64,000 nucleotides of DNA from Symsagittifera roscoffensis (lineage: Eukaryota > Xenacoelomorpha > Acoela > Convolutidae): the NCBI RefSeq assembly GCF_963678635.1, contig NC_087071.1, forward strand, positions 22,165,194 through 22,229,193, written 5' to 3'. Each line of letters starts with the position of its first letter. Positions within the stretch are counted from its first letter, which is position 1. The notes under the pieces are model-generated. The model was not told the origin of the DNA and did no database searches. It saw only the letters and a list, made by a program, of their open reading frames with translations. Of this stretch, positions 34,301 through 49,300 are shown in pieces. Made by a program: the position numbers and the translations under genes.

Positions 34301-37300
34301 CACAGCCGCTTAGACATACTTTTATCGCAAAGCTAGACATCTAAAGCCAAGATAGCTGAAAAATAACGAAACAAAATATACACAGAGGCAAAGTTGAGCT
34401 TCGCACCACTTGCGATACAAAACAAGAAAGCCGCTAAGTTGGAAAACAATCGAAAATGTCGAAAAACTAGATCTATCAATTCGAATAAGGCTAGTTTTGA
34501 TAAAACGCCAAGACAATATAATGTGAACTTAGCATCGGAAAAAATTACAAAGCAAAATTTTACTAAAAATCACAAAACATAAGCAGCGCCCCCTAAATTT
34601 ACCATTTCTAATTTTGAACATTCTGTGAATAAGTTTATTTATGGGAAAAAAGTCTTGTACTAGATTGCAATACCCTTGCTTATCGCAAGGGTAAAAATAT
34701 GTAACACAGTTAGCACTAATTTCAAGTCCTTTATACTGCTAAAAACCAAGCGTTAATGTACAATGCATTCCGATTCATTCGAGTGATTACAAAAAATGAC
34801 GTTGTGGCAATTTAGCTAGTGATAAACTGATCACATTTAGGTTTAAAATCATTCGCATCGTGGTCACAATTAAACTAGCGAACAAATCCACGACTATTTT
34901 CATTCACGTGCTCCGTTTACGTGATCACATTTCGTACTTTTCTTGTTTTTTGATCTGAAGCTAGTTGACAAATTCGAGCTCGACCCTGGATTAATACTAG
35001 TCGAGATCCTATTTATCATATCTCGTAGGTTCGGATGACTTCGTGATTGTTTCAAGGTTCCTTTTGCCGGAGTTCTGGATCCGTGATCATCTTCTGGAAC
35101 TGGACTTGGGATACCAAGCATTTGGTTCCGGAAGTCCTCTGAATTAAGATCGAGGTCTTCCGGAAAATCCATAGTTGTAACAGGGCGCGGTTTAATGGTT
35201 TTACCACCAGTACTCGAAATTTGATTTTCGAATTTTCCTCGCAAGGAATTTCGAGTTCGTTTCATTTTGGACGACTTTTTACCTGTCAGGTTAAAAGAAA
35301 TACAATGAAAAAAGCGTCTGTTAAATCATAGAACAAAATCAAAAACAAAGAAATTGAAAAAGATTAGGGAACAAGAAAACCAAAAAATGAGTGAATTTTT
35401 GAATGTTTTATCAATTACTCTTTTTGATAAAATAACTAAATTTGAGAAAACTGGATCATTAGGCAAATTTTTTATTCTGCTGGGAAATCTAAATAACATC
35501 CACTTTTGAAACTAGAAAATACTCGCAATTTTTTAGCGCTACTTGCACATTATTTAATTTGAAGTGAACTCACAAGTCAAACTTTGAGTGCGAACTAAAT
35601 TTAAATTGTCTTCGTTTATGTCACTTAAAAGGTTGAAATAGAATCGTACGCCTAAAAAGCTAGTGATTAAAGCTCCCTAAACAACTTTATGATAAAATGT
35701 TCCCCACTTCGAGTTAGAAAAATCAACAAGATAATAAAATTTTAATTTAAGAGAGCGAAACACTAATGATATCATTAATTTGAATAAAACAGAAAGAGAA
35801 ATAAAACTCTACAGAAAGTATTTAGTGAGCGCTTTCACATTTATGTTTACAGTTAGTTTAAAAAAACGTGATTTCGTTTACCAATGCAAGACTGTGGTCG
35901 AAGAATCTTGTCGATTCTGTTGCGATTTCTTCTCGCTAGAAACCATTATTTATTACATCTTTTCAAACAATCAACACTCAATCATAATGTGTGCGCATTT
36001 ATTGGCAGCCCCAGAACTTTTGATTCATCATGACTTCAATTGAGAATTTCAAAGCTTTTGTGATCCATTTATGTTTTCACTGAAGCCTGTTCATTTCACC
36101 GAAAATCAATGTTTCATAACGCCAACGGAGAACGCGTATACCATCCCTCCTTACTTCACATTGGGAACCCATTACAAAATTCAAATGCGTACACTTTCAA
36201 CATTGTCATGAGTTGAATAATTGGTGTGGATATCCCTTACTAGCTATCATAGGTGGTGTTGTTGAAAAAATATCTACCTCGAAACTTATAATTAAACAAG
36301 ACATTTATACCTGAACTTGATGACTCGGCAACAGAACTAGCATCGCCAGGCGTCATATAACCCCCATACGGAGCTGACGTTCCATGTGAGTTTCCATTGT
36401 GAGTTCCCCCTCCTCGGCCAGAGGTGGGATTCGAACCTAGGCTGTACTTCTTATTGTTGTTGTCATTACTCGAGTACTGAGGCTGATTTGCATTATCATG
36501 ACCACTGTTTGGTTCGCTCACTCTTAAATCTAAAACAACGCAAAAACAAAGTTTTACTCAATTCTATGATATAATTCTAGTTATATAATTAACTAAATAC
36601 CTTATACGTCAGCTTTGCGCTGCACATGCGTTTCAGTCATCATTCTAGACATCAACTAAACTTATTATCTAAAAGCTAGCAAACTTCCAACAGCCATTTC
36701 GTATCTTGGAGAGCAACAAATACTTCGAATTTCTTTCTAAAGTTCGAAACCATATTGACTAAGTTTTCGTACAGCCTGTTTCAAATAGACAAAGCCCAAA
36801 ATAGGTTTGGAGAACACTTAGGTTGAGTCTTTTCTACTTCGTAAATTTGTTTTACGTATTCCTGTATTTACGCTCTTCATATTATGTTTGCGAAATAAAT
36901 TGCCGATATAAAACTATTACTCCGAAAGAAATTCGAAATTGAACTTCTATGACCTACAAAATGCATTTTCAGTTTCGGTCTGAAGTATCTGAAAGACCTC
37001 ACATCTGATTTTTTTTCTGCAATTGTTCCAATAAAAACTATATCTTTCTGTTGACAAGCACATAGCAAAAAAAAACTGTATAAACCTGATTATGAAGCAA
37101 GCTATTTTTGTTTTTGTTTTTTTTTGCAAAATTTTGGAATTAAGTTAAAAATTACTTTATTAAGAAGATCTTAAATATTGATCAAATCTGTGTAAGAAAA
37201 GGCGTTTGAGTAATATACCGATAAATTCTGCGTAAATTCTACTAATTTTATTTCTACGTCCTTGAGCTTAAATCAATTTCAGTTGGACACATTTAGTACA

Positions 37301-40300
37301 CTGAATGACCTTGAACGTGCACTGAATTCATTGCGTGAACACGGAGTGAATAGGAACAGTGCTCGATAATGACTTATGAAGATTGTGGACATTTTACATG
37401 GATTGAATGCAATTTAACATGTTAACGATTGCTATGTTTACAGAAAAAGAGTTTTCTAAAAAAATTCCATCGATTGCGAGCTCTAACCCATTGAATCAGC
37501 TGACAACTTTTGAATCAATTTTCATACGAGTGAAGTTGCCATTGACGACTTAGAGATTTCTTCGTTAAGTAACAACCAAGCTTGTTTCTTATGTAGTCTA
37601 ATATAGACAAGTTAGCAATTGAATCTTCCAATTTAATGAAATAAACTTTTTTGAGGAGAATTAAGCTGTATAAGCATATTGAGCAGTCCCGCTTTGCGAG
37701 GAAGCAAAAAAAGACGTTTTCTGCCATGCTATGGTGCTAAAGACTCATTAACCAGCTAAAATTTTTCCATTGGAGAAACATCTACAGAACAACTACTCAT
37801 ACAAGTATTTTCATGTGGAAATCATTTTCGAAACATTATTTCAGTCAAAACAAAACATATTGACACAATCTTGGTTCGGAACTCTTTTTTTCCATCTTTT
37901 TCATAGTTAGCAAAGCTCTTGAAAGGTTTTGTTAAAGTACCTGGGTATGAAAATGGACATTGAATTGATTAATTGATTTTCATTCAAAAAACGGCCATTT
38001 AAGATGCATTGCAAGCAAAACTGAAACCAGATCAGGCCGATACAAGGAAACAAAAAATGAATTCTCTTTTGGTTATCTGACTCCAATTTTACAAACTGCA
38101 TCCAATGCGCTTGCATTCTGATGGGAAGTTATGTTTCAGAATATCATAGTGAGGATTTTTTTTTAATTGGAGCTAGGAAATTGAGACGACAGCATACAAG
38201 AAATTTAGGCCATATTTACAAATCTGGAAATAATCGGAAAAAATTATAAGAAAAAAGGACAGTTGCGAGTAACGAACGCATAATCCGCTTCGCTTAAAAA
38301 AGAATTAAACCAAAAAGTGTATTTCAACTAAATTATTTGGAATCACTTTGTTAACTTCGTTGATTGAAATAAAGGTCGTCTCAATTTCTCATTTTTTGGT
38401 TTAACTTCCTGTCCAAATTTTCACTCGAATTCCCTACAAAATTCAGTAACAAATATTTTTTTGCGGGGAAACCTCCGCCAACCAACCCACCCAATGAACA
38501 AGTAAACGAGGCCTCGCTCATCTCACATTGCGGCGACACTTGGTAATGCTGGGGAGTAATTGTAGTCACAAACTCTCGGTCAATGAACCCAGGAAACCTT
38601 CCGTCACTATTAGACGGAGGACACATAGTTGACACTGAGTGGGTTATTGTCGTTTCTTAGAACGCCAGTGATGAGCATTTAAGCAAAAAAAAACAGCCAA
38701 CAGAGCTGGAAAAGTGTTTATAAGCTAATGATTTTTTTTTCAGTTTTCGAGTCTCATCGAAAAAAAATCACCAACCTTAGAAGTGCGCAAAAGTACTTTC
38801 AGTAACAAAAAAAATGTTCGTTAGTTCAGAAAACCTCTATACACATGAGCTCTGATATTTACAAAGTACAACATTATTAAAATTGTACCTTGAGAACTAT
38901 ACATCGATAAAATTTGCATAAGATTTTCAAGTAAAAAAATTCAAACTTTGCGCTAAAATTGGGATTTCTGGAAAAAACGGAGTGGTGGTAAAAAAAAAAG
39001 TAAGCTGTCAAGCTCGCTTCTGCGATAAACTAATCTTTCAAAGCGGTCTATGAAGTCCTAAATAGCATAGTATAACTAACAGACTAATGGAAAAGAGCCA
39101 ATGAACGCAGAAAACCAAAAAAAATTGATTTGTTTTTAGAAAAAAATTACATTAGAAACAAGGCAAAAAATAAGGCATTACAGCTCTTTGAATTTCCAGA
39201 ACAAATTGTGATTGACACTTTTCTGACAAATAAAAAATTAATTTTGAAAAAATTGGATCAAAATCTTAAAGATTTTATACCGCTGTAAAATTTGAAACAA
39301 AAAATCCACTTTAGAAATTAGCAGTCGATCACGTTTTTCACGACCTTTATATTTTGCTGTTGGATAGTAGATTTTGCCTTTTTTAGCATAAGGAATGTAC
39401 TTGAGTTTAAAAAAAATCAATGCCAAACCGCGAAAAATCAAATTTGAGGCTTTTCCTGAAAACCCAAAAAAGCTGGACGAAGCTGGACTTCGCGTACGCA
39501 AGCGGGAAAAAAACTCAAAAAAAAGAAAGGGAAAGAAAGAGCCTACAAAAGCCCTGAAAAACAAAAACTTTCGATACGCCAGATTCGAACCTAGGACCTA
39601 GAGATTGAGAGGCTTGCGTGCTCCCAACTGTGCTCATGTAGATAGTCAAACACTAGTGGCCCAGCTGAAACTGGAGAGAAATAATTGAAATCACCTCAGA
39701 ATATGTGTTACTGATGCGGAAGGTGAATGGTTAATAATCAACAGGAAAAAAGGGTATTCGTCGCATATTACGGAAGATTCCTAAAACTCGTTCTCGTAAT
39801 TGAATTCTTAATCTTAGATTTAGCTGGGTAATTTTGGGGAAAATTTTCCTCCAGAAAACATTCAAAAGTATGAAACTTGAATTTACTGTTTTATAACGCT
39901 TTTTCTATAAAGCAAAGAAATGCGCCGAATGACGGGTAGATGCCCAATATCTGTTCTTTCGATTTAGCTTTTAATCTCAGATGTGGCAAGAAATTTTCGA
40001 GAATAATGAAAAAAATTCTCACACAACGGTCAAGAGATGGATTTGTTCTTGATTTTTACTGATTTCCCTGCCAAAATTTGGGAGTCGCAGCTTATGCAGG
40101 AACATTTATTCTCTCGATGAAGAAAACCTAATCTCGGATTTGGCAGGGTAAGTCAAGAGAAAAACAAATTCAACCGAAACCATGCTGGCTTTTCTATAGA
40201 AAGTTCTTTGCTTTTGAAACTACACAATTTTTTATCAACAAACTTTTGTCTTTGAAGCGACACCTATTAAAGTGACTACGCCGAAAACATTCAGTCCAAA

Positions 40301-43300
40301 TGAAGCTTTTAGGCGAAACAAAAAAAAAACAAAAATATAAAATGCCAAGGCTCTTTATTTTATAAATTGAAAGAATACACCAAAAACACTAGCATCTACA
40401 AAGAAAATTGCCGAGGTCCGCAACTTAAACAAAAATTATCCCAAATTCAAAAAATTGGATCAATAGGTAAATTTTTGATTTCGCTGCAAAATTTGAAAAA
40501 TAAAATCCACTCTCGAAAAAAGAAGTTCATCACATTTTTCGTTGAGACCATTTTGTTTTTGCTGTTCGATAGTGGAGTTTGCCTTCGTTTTAACAATGGA
40601 AATGAAAAAAAGATTAACAGAAAATTGCATTGAAACTACAACGATACTCTGCTGGAAAAATTAGTGCTGATCGGGAAAATCATCGCAAGCAGAAATTACA
40701 TTATAAGTGGCTCTCAAAAGTTTCAGTAAAATGTTTTTTTTTTCGTTACTAAAACGTCATAAATTCTCTCATTTCATGATCTTTCATTTAGCATGGTCAT
40801 TGAAACGCTACAACAAACATAGCTTTCAGGCAGTTAAAAAGAGTCAATGAACGCAAGTAAACAGAAAACAAATTCTGACTTGGTTTCTTTTGAAAAATCT
40901 TTCAAATTTCCAAGAGAACAATAGATTGCATTAAAGCTCTTTGAATTTCTAGAAAAATTTATGATTGAGTTCTTTGATTAAAAAAAAAACCAATTTGAGA
41001 AAACTGAATCAATAGGTAAAATTTTTTGTTTCGCTGGTAAATCTGATAAATTCATTCCACAATCGAAACTCGAAGTCGACTGTACCACTTTCAAAATTCG
41101 AAGTCGACTGTTCGTTTTTCGCGACCTGTACACTTTTTCTGTTCGATAGTGGAGTTTGCCTTGAACTGGACTGAGCTAGAAAAAAAAATGAAAATTCAAA
41201 CCGAAAAAATCAAATATGTGCGTGAACAAAATTTTTCCTGAAAAAAAATTACCAAGACGTATATAGGAGTCTTCACTGTGTTCATTAATCTTAAAAACAA
41301 GCCAGCAGCATACCCAAGCGGCTGTTAAAAAAAATCTGACAAATTTCTAAAACAAAAGGGTACAGGTAAAACACATAGGCCAGAAATATGAAGAAGAGGA
41401 AGTTGAATGTGCTTCTGAATGAACCGCTTTGGTCGAAACAACAAGAATAACAAGGCAACATTTTTTAAACGAAAGCAATTAAGACGAAGCAAAATGATGA
41501 AGCAAAAGGTTTCAGAAGTAGCATAAGAAATGAAAAAGCCATACTTTGATGCATGTAGGAAAGGGAAAAAAAGCCATCTTATTCAGCTAGCTGTTAGTAC
41601 GAAAAAAACTAGCGATTACAACATTGTCTGGTCAAAATTAAACCATAGTATAGCAAAAATTAAAATTAAATTCTGCTCATATTTCAGTCCAAATGCTCAT
41701 CACCGGCTAGTGGCGACGTTGGAAATCCGCTCTCGTAGAATGTTTTTCTATTCATCAACCCACTGTGGTAACTCGAACTATGTGATATTGACGGTTGCGG
41801 TAAGCCGTCGTGCCAACTTACTCTGTGACCTTTCTTGTCACCTGATTGTTTCGAGGTCGTTGGCCTATTAGGCGCGTGCTTGTTTACGGGAGGCACCGCA
41901 AAATGGCGGCGTCTCACAACTACTGGCTCGATTAAAGCCGAGGTCGAGACGGCGACGCCATTCAGTATTGTAGTTGGGGGAACTTGATGATTAAGCACCG
42001 ATTGCGTGCTTGCTGATAGTAAGGGGATAGAAAAAAACATTAATTTAGGTATGAATTAAAACTAACATCGACAATAAGCGCTCAGTAAATCGAAGTATCC
42101 GTAAACCAGGAAACAACTGACTATATTGCGAAACTGTATACTTCATTCTGTTTATTGACTCAACTTTCGGTTCATTGAACGCTTTTAAAAATCTCAGTTC
42201 CTCTCACCATAGTTAAATTAGTAAAGTATGACTGTCAAATATTCGTTTTCGGTTACGAAAAAAAAACTATTAAATTGCATGTTACGTTTAACAAAATGAT
42301 AAAATTTTCTTTGACTTTCAACTTTTTGATACTTAAAGGCAACAAAAACAATACGGATTTGGTTATGAGGTAGTGGAAACTCATAGAGAAACGCAAGCAA
42401 AATCACTCTGGTTTTCAATGTGCACTGATTCTATTTAGCAATTAATTGTCAAAATTTGTGAACATTTTGAGCAATTAATGTCAAGATTTTTGAATTACAT
42501 AAGAATAAATGTTTGTATTTGAGAAAAACAAGACAAGTTTACTTACATGCTACATTAGGCATCGACTTCCTCGGAGCCTCCGAGTTTTTCAAATTTCCAA
42601 ACTGTTCCATCTGCATGCCTCGTCCTCTGCCATTTCCATCTAGCAAACACTCTTTCGAGTTATCTCTGCTATTCGCACCTCCGCCGCCTCCAAATTTACT
42701 CATAAATCTATTCTTCGCCGAAGACGAATGCTCTTTCTCTTTTGTACTTCCAGACGACGATCTGTCTTTTTCCTGCTTTTTCGTTCTAAATTTCCTCGAT
42801 ATTGTCGCATACTCTTCCGGTAATCCAAGGTTATTCTGATTATTTCCAGGGTAACTCTGATTACCAGCAGATGAAGTTGACGGTATTAAATGTGAAGGTA
42901 TCGCACTTAGGGTTCGACTATCGCTCGATTCGTGAATTGGATCGTCAATTTGGGTGTAGTACCCCTTTTGCACAAGTCTCGGTGAGTCGTTTGCTGTATC
43001 GGACCCTTGAATATCAAAACTGTTTGTAAAATTAACCAAATCGTAGGATTTTTTTCTGCCAAAATGTGGCATCTTGTGAATAATTGAGAGCGTTTTTGTA
43101 ATAATTTGGTGCAGGTTTGAACAGAATTATGAGGCGCTGCACAGAAAAAAGACGCCAATTAGCCGACTGGTTTTACAGCAGAACGGTTCAAAAAAGATCG
43201 ACAGATTTTATTTCGACTTTTCATAATTTTTTAATCTTTTTTTTTCATCATTTAATTTGATTCAATATACCAAAAGAACTGGAAAAATACTGAATTTAAA

Positions 43301-46300
43301 CTAAAAAGTTCCATAAAAAGCCGAAGCAAATTCAGTTTTTCTTTCCATGTTCCTTTTTCTACTAACTTTTTTCAAATACCCGGATTCAATTATAATTTAA
43401 TGGAAACAATATTGATTGAAGACTTTTAAACCGTTCTGCTTAACTCATCACTTGTGAATAAAGATAAACCACGTCAACTTCACGGTAGATTTAATGATCT
43501 CATACAGGTTTTCAACAGTATAGTAAATCAAATAACATAAGAAAATTGAACAGGGAAACTAATTTTCTTCCTGTTCACAGTTGAAATGGCCCTGATGAAA
43601 CACCCATCAAATGGTCCATTTGTAGTAATATAACACGAAAATGGTATCAAAAACCAGGAAACAAACACTGCTTTATTCTTCGGTTAACAGTTTCAATTTT
43701 TCCATATTCATAACCACTCAGCGGAATTTTTTCAGGTTGTGTTCATTAAAAGACTTCCCAAAATAGGAGTTTAAAGTGACACAAATGTTTCATAGAGAAA
43801 ATTCGATTGGGTTTGGGTGGGATTCGCAATATGGTTTTTAAAAACCAAAATAGGTTTCGAGTGATAACAAGTGTTGCAAATAATTAAACGAATTTTGGGG
43901 AACAGACCAATAAGCCGTCAAGTCTAGCCAAAAACATTTAAGTAATGCAGAAATCACTAAACCAAAACTTGAAAAAACCTCATTGAAATCACCAGGCTAA
44001 TTGAGAAAAAAATGTTCCATTGGTAATTTTTCAATGGCCAAAAGGACAATTTCATCCTGTAAAAGTTTCGGCTTATTGGCCAATTCTACCATTTGCAGTT
44101 TTTACCACAGAGTTGGAAGCAGCTCAAAGCACCTTTCACTTCGCCTACAGATTAATTTCAACTTTCCACTGCATTCACTTAAGAATGTTGTATAAAGGTG
44201 GACTAGAATAAAAATAGGTTTTTAAGTGGCCATTCCTGAAGATGAATAAAGAAGACATTCAGAGCTTGAACAGACATTCACAGAAATACTTCAGGAGAAA
44301 ATGCTTCTTGTTAATCTGCCAGATAAAAGTTAAAAATAGATAAAAACTGACTGATTTGACGGTTTTGATTTTAACATTAATTTCAAAGACGAGGAAACTC
44401 AATAGCAATAGGAATTTTTAACACTGGTACATATTTGATGACATTTTCAATGTTACGCCGCTAAATTTTGTTTAAAATTGCTAGTATTAGTCAAAATATT
44501 ATGTATTTTCTTTCCTAAGTCTTGCAATGAGTGATATGGTTTTCATAACTGGGTACAGATACTGGAAAAAAAAGAACATTCTTGGTGAAAAAAAAAATCG
44601 AAAATCTTTCGGAAAACTAGACACTTTGCCAGCCGTTTCATCAATGAATGCAGAACCTGAGAAAATGTGGCTCGAATCTTACAATGAAGTCTCAAAAATC
44701 ATTTAATGAACAAAAAACAAATTTTGACCACTTTGATCTATCAAAAAATTGCTAATTTGGTCTATTTCAAATATGCAATTTATGTGAAAACGCAAAATAG
44801 CATCAAGTTCAAACAAGACATGAAAGCAAAGCAACGTGCACTAAAAGCCAACCCTCTTGTCAGGTAATAAATGTTAACGGTGTTGTAATAAAAATGGTAA
44901 TGTTGAAGGATCATCTTACCGTCCTGACTTGTATATGTTTTGTGGGTTTATTGGTCTAAAAACAAGCCCCTGGCTAAAAAGGAAAAATTCACGGAAACTT
45001 ACAATTATGATATTGGAAAGTAAATTATTGGCTTAAACCAGTTCACAGTGAAAAATTTCATTCAATATAGTACACCAATTTTTGAATCAAAAATATTTTT
45101 ATCACACCATAAACTATTGTTCCAATTCTACTTTGAGAGATCAGTTGGCAGCCGGTCTTTCCAGAATCATTACACAGAAAATGCATTTCGCATACAAAAG
45201 CCAAAACAATAGGGAACAAGGACAGCCGGTTTCTGTGCAAGTAGCACAGAGTGTTCTGACCACAGTTTAAATACAGAGACGAAGCTGCGCTCCGCAAACA
45301 CTAGCGAGAGAACGAAAAAAAAAGCAGCTCTATGAAGTGAAATAAGAAAAAGCCCTGAAAAATAAGAGAAAAAAAACAGGATTTTTAAGGAAAATTTGGC
45401 TGCGTGTCAGATTTGATCCTGCGACCCAGAGACTATAAGTCTTACGCACGAACCACTCAGCCACAGACGCTTCACAATTCAAAAACATCGCCAACACTAG
45501 CCACCATAACGTGCCACAACTTAAAGAGCGGACGCAATTTAACTAGTATACGAAAAAGTTCATTAAAAACATCAGACCCTTCCCAGGCTCGAACCATCCT
45601 ATTTTGCTGCGAATCTCCTTCTCTACCTCTACGCTACAGACCTATGAAGCTAAATTGCTATTTCTAATATGATAGTTTGTGATAATATCCTTAGCATTGG
45701 CTGTACTTAATAGCTGTTTATTGATCAAAATGAACATTTTCAAAATGAACACTAATATTTGCGATTTAGGTTGGAAAAAAGATAGTTCAAACTATCACAC
45801 AAGCTTTCGTTACTTGTGTAAACAACAAAACTATACAGAGATAAGATGCTCGTTGCTTACACTAGCCAAAAAAAAATTAAAACAAACAACAGTGGTTGAA
45901 AAAGTTTCTATTTACTCCAGAAGACAGAATTTTTTTTTCCAAAAATTCAAAACAAATATAACCTAGAGTTTCAAGAGTCTTTTGTAGTAAACTACGTCAA
46001 TGCGAGAAAGTTTAATCAATTTTGCTCGAGAAAGCAAAAGAAAAGCAAACAAACAGTTCGAAAAGAGTCAATGAACCAGAGGAAACAACCAAATACTGAC
46101 GTATTTCTTAAAAAAACTTAAATTTTCGAATTTCAATGAAAAAAAAATGGCCTTAACGTTTTTTGAATTTCATGAATTATTTATGATTGACACTTATTAA
46201 ATAAATTTACCCAAATTTGATAAAACTGGATCAGTGTGTAATTTTTTCTATCACTTATGGAAAATTAAAAATACATTTGACACAACTAAGCCAGGTGAAG

Positions 46301-49300
46301 AAAAAACTTGCGATTTTATATATAAAAAATAAGATTAAAAGGCAAAAAAAACAGCATGACTTTAAACTATTTATATTGAGCAAGTTTTCAAATTGAGACA
46401 ACGGTCTATTCACTTCTAGGACGATAATGAAATGACAAAACAAACCTATAACACAAAGAAAACAATGGAAAAAAATTCTGGTGATTAAATTGTTAACGAA
46501 CTCATTTGAACATAAATTATTCAAGCATGTATTTTATTATCCACACTTTTGTCATTGAAGAGCGCAAGTTCCTTTTTGCAAATGAATTTGTTCAACTTAG
46601 TTTATAAGACATTTTTCTGGAAACATTAAACAGCCATACATCCTCAATAAGTGTTTTCATTTCGTTCATTGACACTTTTAATTTGATCTGAAAAAATATC
46701 ACGGGATATCATTCCTTCTCACCTGTAAGTGCTATTCGGAACAAAATAAATTTAAATTGAGCAAAAAAATGAAATGTTTTGTGATTTCATTCACTTTTCA
46801 AAAAGAAAAGTTTTTTAACGAACTGCAACTGTTTTTCTTTTACACATGTCATAGGCAGGCCGCCGTTCAACAAAACATCAATGTTAAACTTTATTAAACA
46901 TTGGTAAGTTTAATTTTATTCTACTCACGAGATCCGAACGACGAACTGTCGTTGTTTCTCTCGGCTGAGACGGAGTCGTCATCTCGACTATTCCGCCTTG
47001 CAGTCGACGTCACTGCTAGCTTCGGCTGCGAGTCCCTCGAAAAAGAACCACTCTTGGAGAGAGACTTCTTCAGCTGTTTTATGAGGTTGGGTCCTTTCCT
47101 AAAAGCGAAACTAAAATCGGTTAAAATGGAAACTTCGACTTATCTTTAATGGTATCATTAGTCTGCATACGTAGTGATTCGTTCAAATATGACACATTGT
47201 CGCAAAAACAAATGAAATAACATGTCTTCTAAATAATATGAGGTCGCTTTTCTTTTCAATATTTGTATGCTCAACGCGCTAATTGTTTGTTCTCGACTAA
47301 AAAAAAACACTGGCGGCAGAGTCAAAATATGTGCCCAGTTTTCTCTTCATTATACTAGATTGAATTAGATACTAAATTTTAGGGGTTGCGTGCTATTATT
47401 TCTGGAACATATTCCAACCTGTAGCCTTTGAAACTAGATCAGAACGAAAATAGAATTAAGAGAGAATGGTAAGTGGTCCATTAACAAACCAGTGAGTCGG
47501 GTTCAAAAAAGAGCGACTTAGTCTGCCCAAGTGAACACGCGAAGAATGACGTCTGAAATTCATGATAAAAGCCTACATCCAAGTCAACTCCAAGATACGC
47601 AACCGTCAACGTAATCCCCCTTCTAGTTAATTAGACCCTTTAGGGTCAAACTCAACAAGAATATAATATATCAAAGAATAAAAATGATTCTCAAGAACTA
47701 ATACCAACTAGGCGATTCGAGTTTAGACAAGTGAAAAAAATTGCAACAAAAAATCGAACAATTCCGTCGTTTATGGTCGTGTTGATCGTCAACTAATGAA
47801 CAATACCCTCTTTCGTGTCACCAGAGGGCGGACGGAGAAAATGAATGTCGAGGAGCGGTGGCGAAGTAGGGGAGCGGTGGTGAAGTGGTTACGTCTCCGC
47901 CTCTCAAACGAAAGGTCGGATGTTCGAGGCCCACCATAATCCGATGCTTGAGGGTGAGGCAACATTACCCAGCCCAGAAAAATAACCAAAAAACTGCATT
48001 TAATTCTTAAGCAGAAGCCTAACAGCGATTCGCCGTCATGAGCTGTACAGCTCGTATGTTGGTCATTTCCCTCGTGGATAAATAGTCTTCTCTTAATGTC
48101 GGATAAAATAGTACCAAAGAAGGTGAAGAACCTTTTGGTCGGCGAGGGGTTCGAAAATATGAATATCTTTATATATTCCACAACCCCCTTGGTCTCCCAT
48201 TCTATAGTGAACCATTTCGACGGTTAAGCATTTTTGAATTTTGTACCTAGTAACCAACCTCCCCCTTTTGTTAAGGGGGGGGGGGGATAGTTAAAGAGAT
48301 TCGAGGAATTCAGAAAGATGTAGGGCTAGTCAGAAAGATGTAGACCGTTTTCTTGAATTACGCAATCGGAAAATCTATCAAAAGTGATTTGATATGTTTG
48401 ACTAAAAAACTGATGAATAAAACAAACGTCTTAACTAAAGCAAGCTAGATGTAAGAAAATTATCTCACGATTTTTGTAGTAGTCATAAACAACTTTATTC
48501 ATTATTACCATCATTGAAAACCATTCTAAATTTTGCACGTAAAAATGTGCGTGTAATATGTTTCATAAATTCTTAACGTTTTATTTTGATTCGATTTAAG
48601 ATGGCAAAACCCAAAGGAAAAGGTAAGCATCAAATAAAATACACGTAGTTGCGTTTTTTGACGCGGGAGCCGGTTTTTCGAGTAGTCATTTATCTATTGG
48701 GGAACTGTTTTTATATTTCTAGATCTACCAAAACTCAAAATTTAAAATGTAATATCCAAACATTAAAAACGTCTGATGTACCTTTTGGAAGGTTTGAACT
48801 AAAAATTACGTCTTTCACAATTCAGGCATATTGACGCAAAATGTGTCTTGAGAAAAATTAAAGGGGTAGCTTAGCCAAAAAAGGATTTGGTGAAATACAA
48901 TTCAAGAATCGAAATTGAGAGAGAGCCGCGAACGTTATCACCCCGTATGCACAAAGCCCAGTTACAATCATTTTCATAAAAATTAAAATCCCAAAAAATT
49001 GACTGAAAAATAGCAGAAATCACTAGTTAATCAAAAATTAATGTTCCTCTTTCTCTTTAGACCAAATTCAGTACCCCACATTTGAGAAGGCAGAAGACGA
49101 CAAGACAGCTAAATTCATTGTTGAAGTTGAGGGAAAGAAACTCAGAGTACACAGGTAGGTGGCCGTCGCGGACGTACGATGTTCACGAAAAATGGCCAAA
49201 TAATTATTTCGCAGCTTTTGGAAGATTTTGACCAAAAACTCGCTTAAGAAAAAAAAACAGTACACTCTGGCGTCAAAAACGTTTTACAAAAATTGATGCA

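Larger units (their letters stand above)
36530..41703 (-). other. CCDC88: Large CCDC88 intron (5.2 kb), repeats only
   Basis: 36530-39070 shows no gene or shared repeat. It then holds a TIR element cut by a SINE (39074-39640), the ~160 bp diverged repeat (39770-40230), a TIR element fragment (40430-40620), the 190-base extension and full TIR element (40627-41297). I see no exon-like minus-strand frame with good splice sites. Confidence 0.55.

Noticed and set aside
35780-36043. 87-codon plus-strand frame as a nested gene
   Set aside because: No recognisable domain, no splice or homology support, ordinary intron composition.
45400-45480. Genuine tRNA gene
   Set aside because: Boxes A and B are present but the acceptor stem does not pair and a SINE body follows; treated as SINE head. 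Same for 31328, 45560, 53990 and 54640.
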